DNA of 64,000 nt from Planctomycetota bacterium (GTDB lineage Bacteria; Planctomycetota; SZUA-567; H5-PLA8), in assembly GCA_016200135.1 (NCBI GenBank), contig JACQFI010000083.1, forward strand, positions 1-64,000, in the 5' to 3' direction. The notes under the pieces are model-generated. The model worked only from the letters and a program-made list of their open reading frames with translations. It was not told the DNA's origin and did no database searches. Below, piece by piece: positions 8,983 to 17,750 of the stretch (positions are counted from its first letter, which is position 1; every line of letters starts with the position of its first letter). A program made the translations under genes and the position numbers.

Positions 8983-10010
8983 GCCCTGCGCGAATGCAGA
9001 GCGAGCCGCGAGTTATCGTCACGCGTGAGCGCGCCGATCTTCCGCACCATCTTACAGTGAATCCCACCTGCGGGTATGCGCTCGCGGAGCTGCTAAAGGT
9101 CCGCGCCCCCGAAAATCCGCCCGCGGATTTCGAGACCTTCTGGCGCGCGACCTACGCGCAAGCGCGCGCGGAAGAAGACCGCCTCGATGTTGCGCGCCGG
9201 TTGGCCTCCCAAACCATTGACGGCGTTCGTGTCTCGGAGATGGAGTACACATCCTGGGATAAGGTGCGCGTCGGTGGATGGCTGGTGGAGCCGCCGCCCG
9301 GAACGCCGCTCCGCGGTCTGCTCGTCGTCGGCCACGGCTATGGCGGGCGCGAAAGCCCCGAATACGGCTGGTCGCGGGAAGGATTCGCAGCGCTTTATCC
9401 CTGCGCGCGGGGCTTCCATCGCTCCGCGCGGCCGGATATTCCCAACGTGGGCACGCGCCACGTGGTTCACGGCATTTCGAGCCGCGAGACGTACGTGCTC
9501 CGCGGCTGCGTCGCGGAACTCTGGCACGCCGCCTCTATCTTGATCCGGCTCTATCCGGCGCTTGAAGAACGGCTCTATTATGTAGGCGGAAGTTTTGGCG
9601 GCGGACTGGGCGCGCTGATGTTGCCTTGGGACGCGCGCTTCAAACGCGCGCACCTCGGCGTACCCACCTTCGGCCATCATCCGCTCCGGCTCAGGTGGCC
9701 GTGCACGGGATCGGGCGAGGGCGTTCGCCACTACGCGGCAAGTCATCCCGAAGTCATCGAGGTGCTCCGGTACTACGATTCGGCCACCGCCGCCGAATCT
9801 GTACGCATCCCCACGCAAACGCACGCGGCGCTCTTCGATCCCGTCGTGATTCCGCCGGGACAGTTCGCGGTGGCCAATAGTCTGCGCGCGCCGGGCTCGG
9901 AGATCGTCGTGATCCCCAGCGCCCATTTCGATCCACAGCCTCCGGTGTTGACTCAGCAGGAGAACGAGCGGCTCAATCGCGGCATGATCGAATTCATCAA
10001 AGATGCCTGA
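8979..10010 (+). CDS. Acetyl-xylan-esterase/cephalosporin-deacetylase-like alpha/beta hydrolase
   Basis: About 343 residues. Residues after 100 form an alpha/beta hydrolase core with GHGYGGRESPEYGW (oxyanion region), the nucleophile elbow YVGGSFGGGLGA with its Ser, an Asp in ALFDPVVIPP, and the His in SAHFDPQ. The order and size fit the AXE1 (acetyl xylan esterase) family, enzymes that remove acetyl groups from sugars or cephalosporin C. No signal peptide is present, so it should act in the cytoplasm. Two starts are possible: GTG 8979, overlapping the previous stop, and ATG 8994. Overlap with the aminopeptidase gene implies an operon. The substrate is not known. Confidence 0.8.
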   Translation: MSPARMQSEPRVIVTRERADLPHHLTVNPTCGYALAELLKVRAPENPPADFETFWRATYAQARAEEDRLDVARRLASQTIDGVRVSEMEYTSWDKVRVGGWLVEPPPGTPLRGLLVVGHGYGGRESPEYGWSREGFAALYPCARGFHRSARPDIPNVGTRHVVHGISSRETYVLRGCVAELWHAASILIRLYPALEERLYYVGGSFGGGLGALMLPWDARFKRAHLGVPTFGHHPLRLRWPCTGSGEGVRHYAASHPEVIEVLRYYDSATAAESVRIPTQTHAALFDPVVIPPGQFAVANSLRAPGSEIVVIPSAHFDPQPPVLTQQENERLNRGMIEFIKDA

Positions 10011-10019
10011 ATAGCCGAA

Positions 10020-10814
10020 TTACGACAGGCCGCGAATCTTGCGGAGCTTGTTCCGGCGGTCGCGGGCGAGGTCTTCCTGCGACGGAGGAAAGTCCTCGCG
10101 GAAGCGCAGGTCCATCACCACACCCAGCGCGTGGAGGTCGGAAAGACACGTGTCCAGCGTAAGCATGCGGCCATCGGCTAAGCCCAGCGCGCCCTCGCTC
10201 GCTCCGACCGTGCCAGGCCGGACGATGCATGCCTGCTTCACGTCGTCGACCGTAAAAGTCTCATTGTGGGGGCCATAGGATAGCTGAAAAACGCCGTCCT
10301 TAAGGGTGAGTTTGAAGTCGCGCGCGCGCCAGTACGATTTGCCCTGGCGAAAAGACAGTCCGGCGAACATAGCCAGGAAAACGGCTCCTACGGCCATATA
10401 GGCAAGCCCATCGTTGACCGATTTCATTTTATGACGAGCGAGAAACTCTTTTACTCTTTCTGGATCATTTGCAATCTCAACAGGCGGATTTGGAATGATC
10501 AGACACGAAACCTTTACTCCCCCCCAACTTAAAAGCAAAAGAGATGCGAGCGAAAAGACGAAGGGGAAAACAAATCCCATCCTGCGTATATGCATTTCCA
10601 TCGGCTGATGTTGCATCGTCAGGTCCGGATGCTTCTCGATCCACGGGACAAACGGCACGCCCGTCTCCATCTCGAACGCATCCGTCGCCATGCGCTCGCA
10701 ACAAGCGGCGCAGTAGTTGCGTGCATCAGGCAATCGAACGGGCTTCTCGCCCGACAGGTCCCGCTTGCAACGCGAGCAGGTCTCGCCGGACGCGGCGGCG
10801 GAAGGTTCACTCAT
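10020..10814 (-). CDS. Hypothetical protein, N-terminal zinc ribbon and two TM segments
   Basis: 264 residues. The N-terminus has two Cys pairs (CSRCKRD at about 15, CAACCER at about 36) as in a zinc ribbon. Two hydrophobic helices follow at about 80-103 and 143-163, then a soluble C-terminal part of about 95 residues with beta strands (FKLTLKDGVFQLSYG). Both termini probably lie in the cytoplasm. I do not recognise a family. It converges with the esterase gene, nine bases apart, without a visible terminator. Confidence 0.6.
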   Translation of the reverse strand: MSEPSAAASGETCSRCKRDLSGEKPVRLPDARNYCAACCERMATDAFEMETGVPFVPWIEKHPDLTMQHQPMEMHIRRMGFVFPFVFSLASLLLLSWGGVKVSCLIIPNPPVEIANDPERVKEFLARHKMKSVNDGLAYMAVGAVFLAMFAGLSFRQGKSYWRARDFKLTLKDGVFQLSYGPHNETFTVDDVKQACIVRPGTVGASEGALGLADGRMLTLDTCLSDLHALGVVMDLRFREDFPPSQEDLARDRRNKLRKIRGLS

Positions 10815-10866
10815 GGCGCAGATACGTTACTCGCAAGCATGGACGACCTCAACCGCACCCGGAAAG

Positions 10867-12591
10867 TCATTCCCCTACCCTCTCGTAGATTACCGTTCCG
10901 TTCTCGGCCCAGCGAACCTTCCAATGCGCCGCATCCGCGGCGAGCAGTGGCTTCAGAAATCGTTCGGCCACGCGATTTTCTTCCAGCACATCTACGATGG
11001 CCCATCGGGTTCCGTTCATGGACTTAAGGCCTTCCAGCAGATTGGCGGTCCGCGGAATCTGCACGCCCTGCATCCCCGACCAGAACCAGACGAGCGAGAC
11101 CTTGGAACTCAAGACGGCGTCGCCCGGTTTTCCGTTCGCTTTGAGCCACTCAGCCGCCACGTGCATTTCCTTCCATCCCGGGCCGCTCGGCGCGGGCCGC
11201 GCGGCGCGTTCGTCGAGCACGTTCTCCCGGAGCGATCGCACTGCGCCAAGCGCAAGGAATATACACATCACGAGTGCTAATTGGGGCCGCCATATAGGCT
11301 CGCCCGGCGACATCCGCTTTACTTTCCAGACGGTCCCCGCGATCAACAGGGCAAGCCATACGCTCGCGACGATCCAATCGAGATCGACCGTGCCCTCCGC
11401 TTGGGGATTCATCCAAGAAAAGGCGACGCTCGTGAGGCTCACGGCCGGGCATAACGCCAGAACGAAGGCTGCGGCGGCGCTCACCCCTGCCGCAAAGCCG
11501 GCGGAGCGTTCAAGCATCCAGCGGCCGCCTTCAAAAAACAGCGCGAGAAAAAGCGGCAAAGTGGGCAGATAAAGTCGTGGCTCGACCCCCGGCCAGAGCA
11601 CCAAGCCGGCTTGGTAGACGAGAAAGACGGTTGGAATAAGCCAAAGCCCCCGGCGCACAAAGGAGACGGTTCCCGCGCTTGCGACCAAAATCCCAAGAAT
11701 CGGCAACGGGTAATAGGGGCCAAACCCGGGATAGGCGGCGACCTCGCCGGGTAGGAAAGTCAGATAGTATTTCGCGCTTCGCATCAAGCGTTCGATGAGG
11801 CTTCCGGAGACATCCGCCGTCGCGCCCTGGGCCGAACCCGACTCCAACATGCCCACGTATGTTCCGGATATCGAACGCGTATAGGCAAAGAGTCCCGCTG
11901 AGAGTGCTAGCATCAGGGCAGCGGCAAAGAGGAGTCTCTTGTATCCCGGTTCGCGACGTTGCGCCCAAGCTTCAACGATGAAATAAATCGCACAACCTCC
12001 CGCAATAAAGACACCGGCCGCACGGCACAGCGTTCCCACCACGAGTACCGCTACCAATGCGATGAGGCTCCAGTGCGAAGTTCGGTTTTGTGCGGAGCGG
12101 CCCGCCAGCGCCACGGCAACAAGCGCGAGAACCGTGAACGGGACATCGGAAAGGATATCGTGCGACGTGCGCAACAATGTTGGAGCAAGCGCGAACCAAA
12201 GCGCGACGCCCGCCGCCGTTTTTCCCGCTTCTTCCGCCGCTGGATTCTTGGAATCCCGCAAACCCGTCTTTATCGCCCACCATGCCGCAAAAACCGACAG
12301 CGCCGCACAGAATACCAGCAGCGCCTTCATGGCCGCGACGTTCCGGCCGCAAACCACTTCGACGCACGCAAGCATCCAAGAGAATAGCGGGGGGCGAAAC
12401 GCAGGCGGATCGCCCTGAGTGTGAATGAGCACGCGTGTGCCGCGCGTAAGCACTGCTTCGGCTTCTGCGATGTAGTCGGCGTTGTCGCCGCCGCCGGGCA
12501 GATAGGAATTGATTCCCGCAACGCCAAGCCCAAATGCCGCGGCCATGGCGCACGCGAGAATCGCTCTCTCGGAAGAAGCGTTGAAGCGCAT
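10867..12591 (-). CDS. ArnT/PMT-like membrane glycosyltransferase
   Basis: 574 residues with many hydrophobic helices (about 12). The first periplasmic loop carries the family's Asp motif (GDNADYIAEAEAVL) and RPPLFSW. A second loop has SHDILSDVPF, as in dolichyl-phosphate-mannose-protein transferases (GT39) and ArnT (GT83). These enzymes move a sugar from a polyprenyl-phosphate carrier to a protein or lipid on the outer face of the inner membrane. The soluble C-terminus (about 480-574) is periplasmic. It follows rpoN at 46 bases in the same direction; the acceptor is unknown. Confidence 0.8.
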   Translation of the reverse strand: MRFNASSERAILACAMAAAFGLGVAGINSYLPGGGDNADYIAEAEAVLTRGTRVLIHTQGDPPAFRPPLFSWMLACVEVVCGRNVAAMKALLVFCAALSVFAAWWAIKTGLRDSKNPAAEEAGKTAAGVALWFALAPTLLRTSHDILSDVPFTVLALVAVALAGRSAQNRTSHWSLIALVAVLVVGTLCRAAGVFIAGGCAIYFIVEAWAQRREPGYKRLLFAAALMLALSAGLFAYTRSISGTYVGMLESGSAQGATADVSGSLIERLMRSAKYYLTFLPGEVAAYPGFGPYYPLPILGILVASAGTVSFVRRGLWLIPTVFLVYQAGLVLWPGVEPRLYLPTLPLFLALFFEGGRWMLERSAGFAAGVSAAAAFVLALCPAVSLTSVAFSWMNPQAEGTVDLDWIVASVWLALLIAGTVWKVKRMSPGEPIWRPQLALVMCIFLALGAVRSLRENVLDERAARPAPSGPGWKEMHVAAEWLKANGKPGDAVLSSKVSLVWFWSGMQGVQIPRTANLLEGLKSMNGTRWAIVDVLEENRVAERFLKPLLAADAAHWKVRWAENGTVIYERVGE

Positions 12592-12637
12592 GAGTTCCGG
12601 ACATCCTACCGGATCTCACGCAAAAGGCGACGTGCGC

Positions 12638-14113
12638 TCAGTAGGCCCTGCGCTGCCGGCTGCTGGGAATGTTCAGCTTCTCGCGATACTTGGCGACGGT
12701 GCGCCGCGCGATGTCGATATTCTCGGACTTGAGCCGCTCGACGATCTCCTGGTCCGAGAGCGGATTGTCCTTGGTCTCCCCCTTCACCATATCCTGAATC
12801 TTGAGCATGATCGCGCGGTTCGATTCGCTTTCGCCGTCGACGGTCGAGAAGCCGCCGGTGAAGAAATACTTCATCGGAAACAGGCCCTGCGGGGTCTGCA
12901 TGTACTTGCCGGCCAGCGCGCGAGAGACCGTACTGACGTGCATTCCGATGCGTTCCGCGACTTCCTGCATCATCAGAGGTTTCAGGTGCGAAGGACCGTG
13001 TTCGAAGAACGGCCTTTGAATATCGACGATCTGCTGCGCAATCCGGTTGAGCGTATTGCGGCGCTGAATGACGGACTCCATCAGCCACACTGCGCTGCCG
13101 AGTTTGCCCATGATGTACTCGCGCACGGGCGAGTCCTTGGGCTCCTTCTTGAGCAGGTTCAGCGAGTCCGCGGAGATGCGCAGGCTCGGCAGGAAGTGTT
13201 CGTTGATCCGAATCACCAACTCACCTTCCTGCTCTTCGACGACGACATCGGGCACCACGTACTGCGGCCGTGCGCCGCCAAAGAGCCGACCGGGCTTGGG
13301 ATTCAAGTGGGCGATGCGGGCGAGGCCTTCCTTCACCCGCTCCATGCTCACGCCCATGTCTTTCGCGACTTTCGGCAGGCGGTTGTGGCTCAAATCGTCG
13401 AGGTGCTTGTCCACCAGTTGTTCTTCAAAGTTCACGTCGTCGTTTAGCCGCCGGAGTTGCAGCAGCAGGCACTCTTTCAAGTCGCGCGCACCCACGCCGG
13501 ACGGATCGAAACTCTGCACGAGCGAGAGGGCGAGCTCGGCTTCTTCTTCCGTGACCTTGTCGTCCACGACGGCGCGGCGAATGAATCCGTCGTTCTTGTA
13601 GAAGACTTCCATCAAAGGGACCTTCAGAAAACCGGATGCGTCCAGCGAGCCGACGAGGACTTCGGCGAGCTGCTTCAAGCGGGGCTCTTCCTTGGAAAGA
13701 TGAAGCTGCTGCGACAAGTGTTCTTCGAGGGTGATCGTCGGCGCCGCGGTGTTCTGCATGGCCTCCAGCTTGGCGTCCTCTTCGCCCATGCGCCGGACCA
13801 TGCCGCGTTCGCCGCGCGTCAGCGGATCGTTCCATTCTTTAAGCAGCGTCTCCATGCGTTTCAGGCGCGGATCGTTGTCGCCGTCGGCCGATTCCTGCGC
13901 GGGAGTTGCCTTGAGCGCCGGGGAGGACTGCGCGGCATCCTGCACGGCCTCGCCTTCAAGGCCTTCCAGCCACGGGTTGGCCACCAATTCCTGATTGATG
14001 TTCTGCTGGAGGTCCATGAGCGGCAGTTGCAGCATCTCGATGGACTGGATCATCTGCCGCGTCATCACCAGCTTCTGTTCCATCCGCTGGCTGAGCGATT
14101 GCGTGATCTGCAT
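12638..14113 (-). CDS. rpoN: RNA polymerase sigma-54 factor RpoN
   Basis: 491 residues, full length. Region I is Gln/Leu-rich (QSLSQRMEQKLVMTRQMIQS, then LQLPLMDLQQ). An acidic linker (about 60-110) is followed by the core-binding domain. The C-terminal RpoN box ARRTVAKYRE, within residues about 470-480, contacts the -24 element. A good Shine-Dalgarno (GGCGGAG) lies before the start. It directs transcription that depends on AAA+ enhancer-binding proteins, none of which lies in this window. Neighbours are recR upstream (81-base gap) and the ArnT-like gene downstream. Confidence 0.97.
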   Translation of the reverse strand: MQITQSLSQRMEQKLVMTRQMIQSIEMLQLPLMDLQQNINQELVANPWLEGLEGEAVQDAAQSSPALKATPAQESADGDNDPRLKRMETLLKEWNDPLTRGERGMVRRMGEEDAKLEAMQNTAAPTITLEEHLSQQLHLSKEEPRLKQLAEVLVGSLDASGFLKVPLMEVFYKNDGFIRRAVVDDKVTEEEAELALSLVQSFDPSGVGARDLKECLLLQLRRLNDDVNFEEQLVDKHLDDLSHNRLPKVAKDMGVSMERVKEGLARIAHLNPKPGRLFGGARPQYVVPDVVVEEQEGELVIRINEHFLPSLRISADSLNLLKKEPKDSPVREYIMGKLGSAVWLMESVIQRRNTLNRIAQQIVDIQRPFFEHGPSHLKPLMMQEVAERIGMHVSTVSRALAGKYMQTPQGLFPMKYFFTGGFSTVDGESESNRAIMLKIQDMVKGETKDNPLSDQEIVERLKSENIDIARRTVAKYREKLNIPSSRQRRAY

Positions 14114-14194
14114 GGCTATTTCTCCGCCTCTCGTTTCAAAAAACGTGTATGACTCGTCCGGCCGCTTTCAGCCGATAGCCGAAAGCTGCCTGGG

Positions 14195-14827
14195 TCATTT
14201 CGCTTCCTTCCGTCCCTTCAAGGCTTCTCCGATCGTTCCCGCCTGCGCAAAGCTCAGATCGCTGCCCGCGGGCAATCCCCGCGCCAAGCGCGTGATGGTG
14301 ATGCCCGGCAAACCTTCGTGCAGCCTCCGGGTTAGATACGCGGCCGTCGCATCGCCTTCGACCGTGGGGCTCGTGGCCAGCACGATCTCCCGGATCTCCC
14401 CGCCCTTCACCCGTTCAAGCAGCGCCCCGATGCGCAGGTCCTCGGGCTCTACGCCCGCAAGCGGGCTCAGCCGCCCCATCAGCACGTGGTACCGGCCGTG
14501 GAACGCGCCTGACTTCTCGATCGCGCGAACTTCGCGCGGCCATTCCACCACACAGATCGTGTCCGCCTCCCGCCGCGGATCGTCGCAGATCGCGCAGCGT
14601 TCCTTCTCCGTGAGGTCCCCGCAGACGGCGCAGGGGTGCAGATTCCGTTTCACGTCGCGCACGGCCACCGCCAGCGCCATGGCCTCTTCGGTCGAAGCCG
14701 CCAGCACGTGATAGGCGATGCGTTCGGCGGAACGCCGCCCGATGCCGGGAAGCCGCTCCAGTTCCCGGATCAGGCGCTCGAAGCTGTCCGCCGGCTGCGG
14801 CTCCTCTTCCCTCGCGCGTTTGCCCAT
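14195..14827 (-). CDS. recR: Recombination protein RecR
   Basis: 210 residues, usual length about 200. It has the N-terminal helix-hairpin-helix (LERLPGIGRRSAERIAYHVL), the zinc finger CAVCGDLTEKERCAIC with four Cys, and the Toprim domain (TICVVEWPREVRAIEKSG, ATSPTVEGDATAAYL). RecR acts with RecO and RecF to load RecA on gapped DNA. It lies five bases after ybaB and close to dnaX, the widespread dnaX-ybaB-recR arrangement, so these three probably form one operon. Confidence 0.97.
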   Translation of the reverse strand: MGKRAREEEPQPADSFERLIRELERLPGIGRRSAERIAYHVLAASTEEAMALAVAVRDVKRNLHPCAVCGDLTEKERCAICDDPRREADTICVVEWPREVRAIEKSGAFHGRYHVLMGRLSPLAGVEPEDLRIGALLERVKGGEIREIVLATSPTVEGDATAAYLTRRLHEGLPGITITRLARGLPAGSDLSFAQAGTIGEALKGRKEAK

Positions 14828-14832
14828 TTGGA

Positions 14833-15180
14833 TTACACGCCCGGAAACCCGGGCGGCAGATCGATCCCGCCCATGGCTTGGCGCGTCTCCTCCAACAGAA
14901 CTTCCTTCCCCTTGCGCAAAGCGGCATTGGCTGCAGCGGCCACGAGGGGCCCGACGGTTTCCGGATCTTTCAACACTTCCGGATCGATCTCGATCGAGAG
15001 CAACTCGCCGATGCCGTTGGCCTTCACTTTCACCATGCCTCCGCCCGCCTCGCCTTCAACCACGCGCATGGCAGCGCGCTCCTGCATCTGAGCCATGTTC
15101 TCACGGATCTTGCCGGCTTGGCCGACAAGTTTCATGAGGTCCGCGATGTTGCCCAACCCGCCCATGCTCATGCCATCCAC
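14833..15180 (-). CDS. ybaB: YbaB/EbfC-family nucleoid-associated protein
   Basis: 115 residues, a typical length. The family core is seen: LMKLVGQAGKIRENMAQMQE, then VEGEAGGGMVKVKANGIGEL and IDPEVLKDPETVGPLVAAA. The Gly/Met-rich N-terminus (MDGMSMGGLGN) is also usual. Such proteins form small dimers that bind DNA. It sits between dnaX (eight bases) and recR (five bases), the conserved order. Confidence 0.96.
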   Translation of the reverse strand: MDGMSMGGLGNIADLMKLVGQAGKIRENMAQMQERAAMRVVEGEAGGGMVKVKANGIGELLSIEIDPEVLKDPETVGPLVAAAANAALRKGKEVLLEETRQAMGGIDLPPGFPGV

Positions 15181-15188
15181 GCTCCGAA

Positions 15189-17267
15189 CTATTCCTTTCG
15201 GTCCGCTTTGCGCGCGCGCCGCTCGACGCGCCGCACTTCGCCTTCCACGCGCTCGACCAAAGCCTTGACGATCGGGTGCTCCATAATCTCTTTTTCGTTC
15301 ACCGGCTCGGAAGTCCGCGTCTCGATCGCCGCCTCTACGGACGGATCCAGACTGATCCGTTTAGCAGGTGTCGCCGGAGCATCCTCGGTATCCGCAGAAA
15401 CGAGCGCATCCGCTTCGTCTGCGGACTCCTTCGCGGGCGGCCCGTCCATGGGCAACGCGCCCTCGTCATCAAAGGCAACTTCGGCCTCCACCGCCTCATC
15501 CGCGTCCTGGTGTAGCTCTGTCGCCGGCTCCGACCGCGCGACCGCGTTGTCTTTTTCCGGCACTCGTATCGCCGCAGCCGCCGGACGCGACAACGGCTGT
15601 GTTACCCGCGCGGTCGAGGCCGCGCTTTCCTTCACGCGCGCGAACGAGACACTCAGCTTCTTGCCGTACACCTTCTCGAGCGCCTGATTCAGAACCGCGA
15701 GGCGCTCGGGATTCTCGAGCGAATCGCGGTAAAACATCTGCGCGGTCGCAAAGCCGAGTTCGATCTTCCCGGTCTCCAGTTCCAAGCGCACGCTCTGGAC
15801 ATGCCCGAGAGCGCCCGCCATGAATCCGCCGCCGGTCAAGGGCCGCACTTCCGCCAGCACATCATTCCAGCGTTCCGGCACGCCCACGGCTGCAGGCAAC
15901 GTCGCCTGCACAGGGCTCGAGCTTGCTTCCACGACCGCAGCAGGCTCGCTCGGAGTTTGGGCCGCCGGGCGGGATTCAGCGATACCCGCCGGGCGGCCGT
16001 AGGGATTTGGGCGGGGGCCCTCCCGTATGCCGCCCGAGGCTTGAGCGCTTCGCGCCGCCACGGGCGCTCCTGATTCCAATGCCGCCACCAGCTTGCCCAG
16101 GTCCACCAATTCCTTCACGCGCGCCGCTCGTACCACCGCCATCTCGAGCGGCAAGCGCGCCTGCGCGGCGTCCTTCACCTGCCGCCTCGCATTTGTAAAG
16201 AGCTGCATCAATTGCAGAATCTGGTCTTCACCTAGCTTCTGCCCGAGCTGTGCGTACGCATCCTTCAGATGCGTCTGTCCTTCCAACAACGAGCTCTCCG
16301 CGCCGCAGGTCTTGGCGATCAGCGTGCCGCGCAGGCGCTCGCAGAGTTCCACCAGCAGATCGTCGGGATCGGCACCGGCATCGATGGCCTTCCCCACGTG
16401 CCCGAGCGCGCCGCTTACCTGGCTGTCCGCGCAGGCTTGCAAGAGATCAAAGAGCAGTTCGTCGGGCGCCGCCCCCGAAATTCCGCGCACAACCTCCTCA
16501 TCGACCTTGCCTTCCCCCAAGTTCACGGCCTGATCGAGCATCCCTTCGGCGTCGCGCAGGCCGCCCTTGGAGATGCTCGCGATCCGTTCAAGCGCGCCGG
16601 TCGTGGCCTTTATATCTTCTTCGTCGCAGATCTGTTTCAGACGCTTCACGATGTCGGCCAGGCCGATGCGCCGGAGGTCGAAGCGCTGGCAGCGCGAAAG
16701 GATGGTCTCGGGAATCTTGTCGGGGTCGGTCGTGGCAAAGACGAATTTCACGTGCGCAGGCGGTTCTTCGAGCGTCTTCAGGAACGCGTTCCATGCCTCG
16801 GTGGTGAGCATGTGCACTTCGTCGACGATATAAATCTTGTAGCGCAACTGCTCCGGCGCGAGGCCCACATTTTCGCGCAATTTCTGTACGTCGCCGATGC
16901 CGCGGTTCGTAGCCGCATCCATCTCGATCACATCCAGCGCGCTGCCGTTCTGGATCGAGAGGCAGGAATCGCACTCGTTGCACGGCTCTTCGGCGACGCC
17001 TTTCACGCCGCTACCTTTCAGGCAGTTCAGCGCCTTGGCGAAGATGCGGGCGAGGCTGGTCTTACCCACCCCGCGCGGACCTGAGAACAGAAACGCTTGC
17101 GCAAGCCGGCCGGTCCGCAGCGCGTGGCGCAGCGCAGCCGTAACCGTCTCCTGGCCAACAACGTCTGCAAAAGTCTGCGGACGGAACCGCCTCGCGAAGA
17201 CGACATACGCTTCGCCGTCCGCGGTCTCTTTCTTCGCCGCTTTACCTTCGGACTTCTTGGCGGCCAT
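15189..17267 (-). CDS. dnaX: DNA polymerase III subunits gamma/tau (clamp loader)
   Basis: About 692 residues from the ATG at 17267, which follows GAGGAGAG; an upstream in-frame start at 17342 has no such signal. The AAA+ domain (residues 20-250) has Walker A GPRGVGKTS, a zinc module with Cys residues (CLKGSG...CNECDSC), DEVHML as Walker B, and LSRCQRFD. The middle domain and the longer tau-like C-terminus (about 400-692) follow; the latter includes a Pro/Ala-rich linker. I saw no clear slippery A-AAA-AAG site for making gamma by frameshift. First gene of the dnaX-ybaB-recR group. Confidence 0.97.
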   Translation of the reverse strand: MAAKKSEGKAAKKETADGEAYVVFARRFRPQTFADVVGQETVTAALRHALRTGRLAQAFLFSGPRGVGKTSLARIFAKALNCLKGSGVKGVAEEPCNECDSCLSIQNGSALDVIEMDAATNRGIGDVQKLRENVGLAPEQLRYKIYIVDEVHMLTTEAWNAFLKTLEEPPAHVKFVFATTDPDKIPETILSRCQRFDLRRIGLADIVKRLKQICDEEDIKATTGALERIASISKGGLRDAEGMLDQAVNLGEGKVDEEVVRGISGAAPDELLFDLLQACADSQVSGALGHVGKAIDAGADPDDLLVELCERLRGTLIAKTCGAESSLLEGQTHLKDAYAQLGQKLGEDQILQLMQLFTNARRQVKDAAQARLPLEMAVVRAARVKELVDLGKLVAALESGAPVAARSAQASGGIREGPRPNPYGRPAGIAESRPAAQTPSEPAAVVEASSSPVQATLPAAVGVPERWNDVLAEVRPLTGGGFMAGALGHVQSVRLELETGKIELGFATAQMFYRDSLENPERLAVLNQALEKVYGKKLSVSFARVKESAASTARVTQPLSRPAAAAIRVPEKDNAVARSEPATELHQDADEAVEAEVAFDDEGALPMDGPPAKESADEADALVSADTEDAPATPAKRISLDPSVEAAIETRTSEPVNEKEIMEHPIVKALVERVEGEVRRVERRARKADRKE

Positions 17268-17375
17268 GAACTCTCCTCGCCACTGACAAACTTGAGACAC
17301 AGCTTCTCGGTAACAAGAGGCCCTGGCCCCTTGCCGCCGCATGGTGCTCTTTTGCTGCGTCGGAGTTTACACGCT

Positions 17376-17615
17376 CAACCGAGCCGTGAGCTCGGATCCT
17401 GCATTACATGCTGCGCGGCCTTAACCCGAGGCCAGGAGACCCACGGCACTCGAGAAAAAAGACTTATGGCTGCTGCTTTCGCCCTGACCAGGTTCATCCC
17501 CTCTCGATGCATGGGGCCTGACCCCGGGCTAAGGCCGCGCTCTAGGAGAACTCCTCTCGAACTACACAACGTGGGCGCTTGGCCGAGAATTCCTGCACTC
17601 TCAAGCACCTCTTAT
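17376..17615 (-). ncRNA. ffs: Signal recognition particle RNA, large type with Alu domain
   Basis: The minus strand holds the domain IV signature GGTCAGGGCGAAAGCAGCAG: symmetric loop strands TCAGG and AGCAG around a GAAA tetraloop. A long, nearly perfect helix 5 flanks it; the arm within 17508-17540 pairs with 17413-17436, and its outer part GCGCGGCCTTA pairs fully. Upstream on the RNA is a hairpin GGTGCTTG/CAAGCGCC (17573-17608), then TGTAGT, then a second hairpin AGGAGTTCTCCT. This order (helix 3, UGUAGU, helix 4, helix 5) is that of the Alu domain in large SRP RNAs. A sigma-70 promoter precedes it. Ends are estimated: start near 17615, end near a hairpin CCGAGC/GCTCGG at 17379-17395 with a weak T run. 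Core limits 17413-17540 are secure. It accounts for most of the gap between dnaX and sbcD. Confidence 0.88.
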
Positions 17616-17622
17616 GCCAATT

Positions 17623-17651
17623 ACTGTAGCCCTTGTTTTTGTACGCGTCAA
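17623..17651 (-). promoter_or_regulatory. Sigma-70-type promoter of the SRP RNA
   Basis: On the minus strand TTGACG (17646-17651) and TACAGT (17623-17628) are separated by exactly 17 bases. Five of six and four of six positions match the consensus. It is placed about 8 bases before the inferred start of the SRP RNA. Confidence 0.65.
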
Positions 17652-17750
17652 CGGGAAGTTCCTCATTCTTAGCGATAAGTTTCACGCCCCAGGCCCTAAT
17701 GTTTTCCATCTATGGAATGCGGGCGTGAAATTACGTAGAGTAGGCGGACC

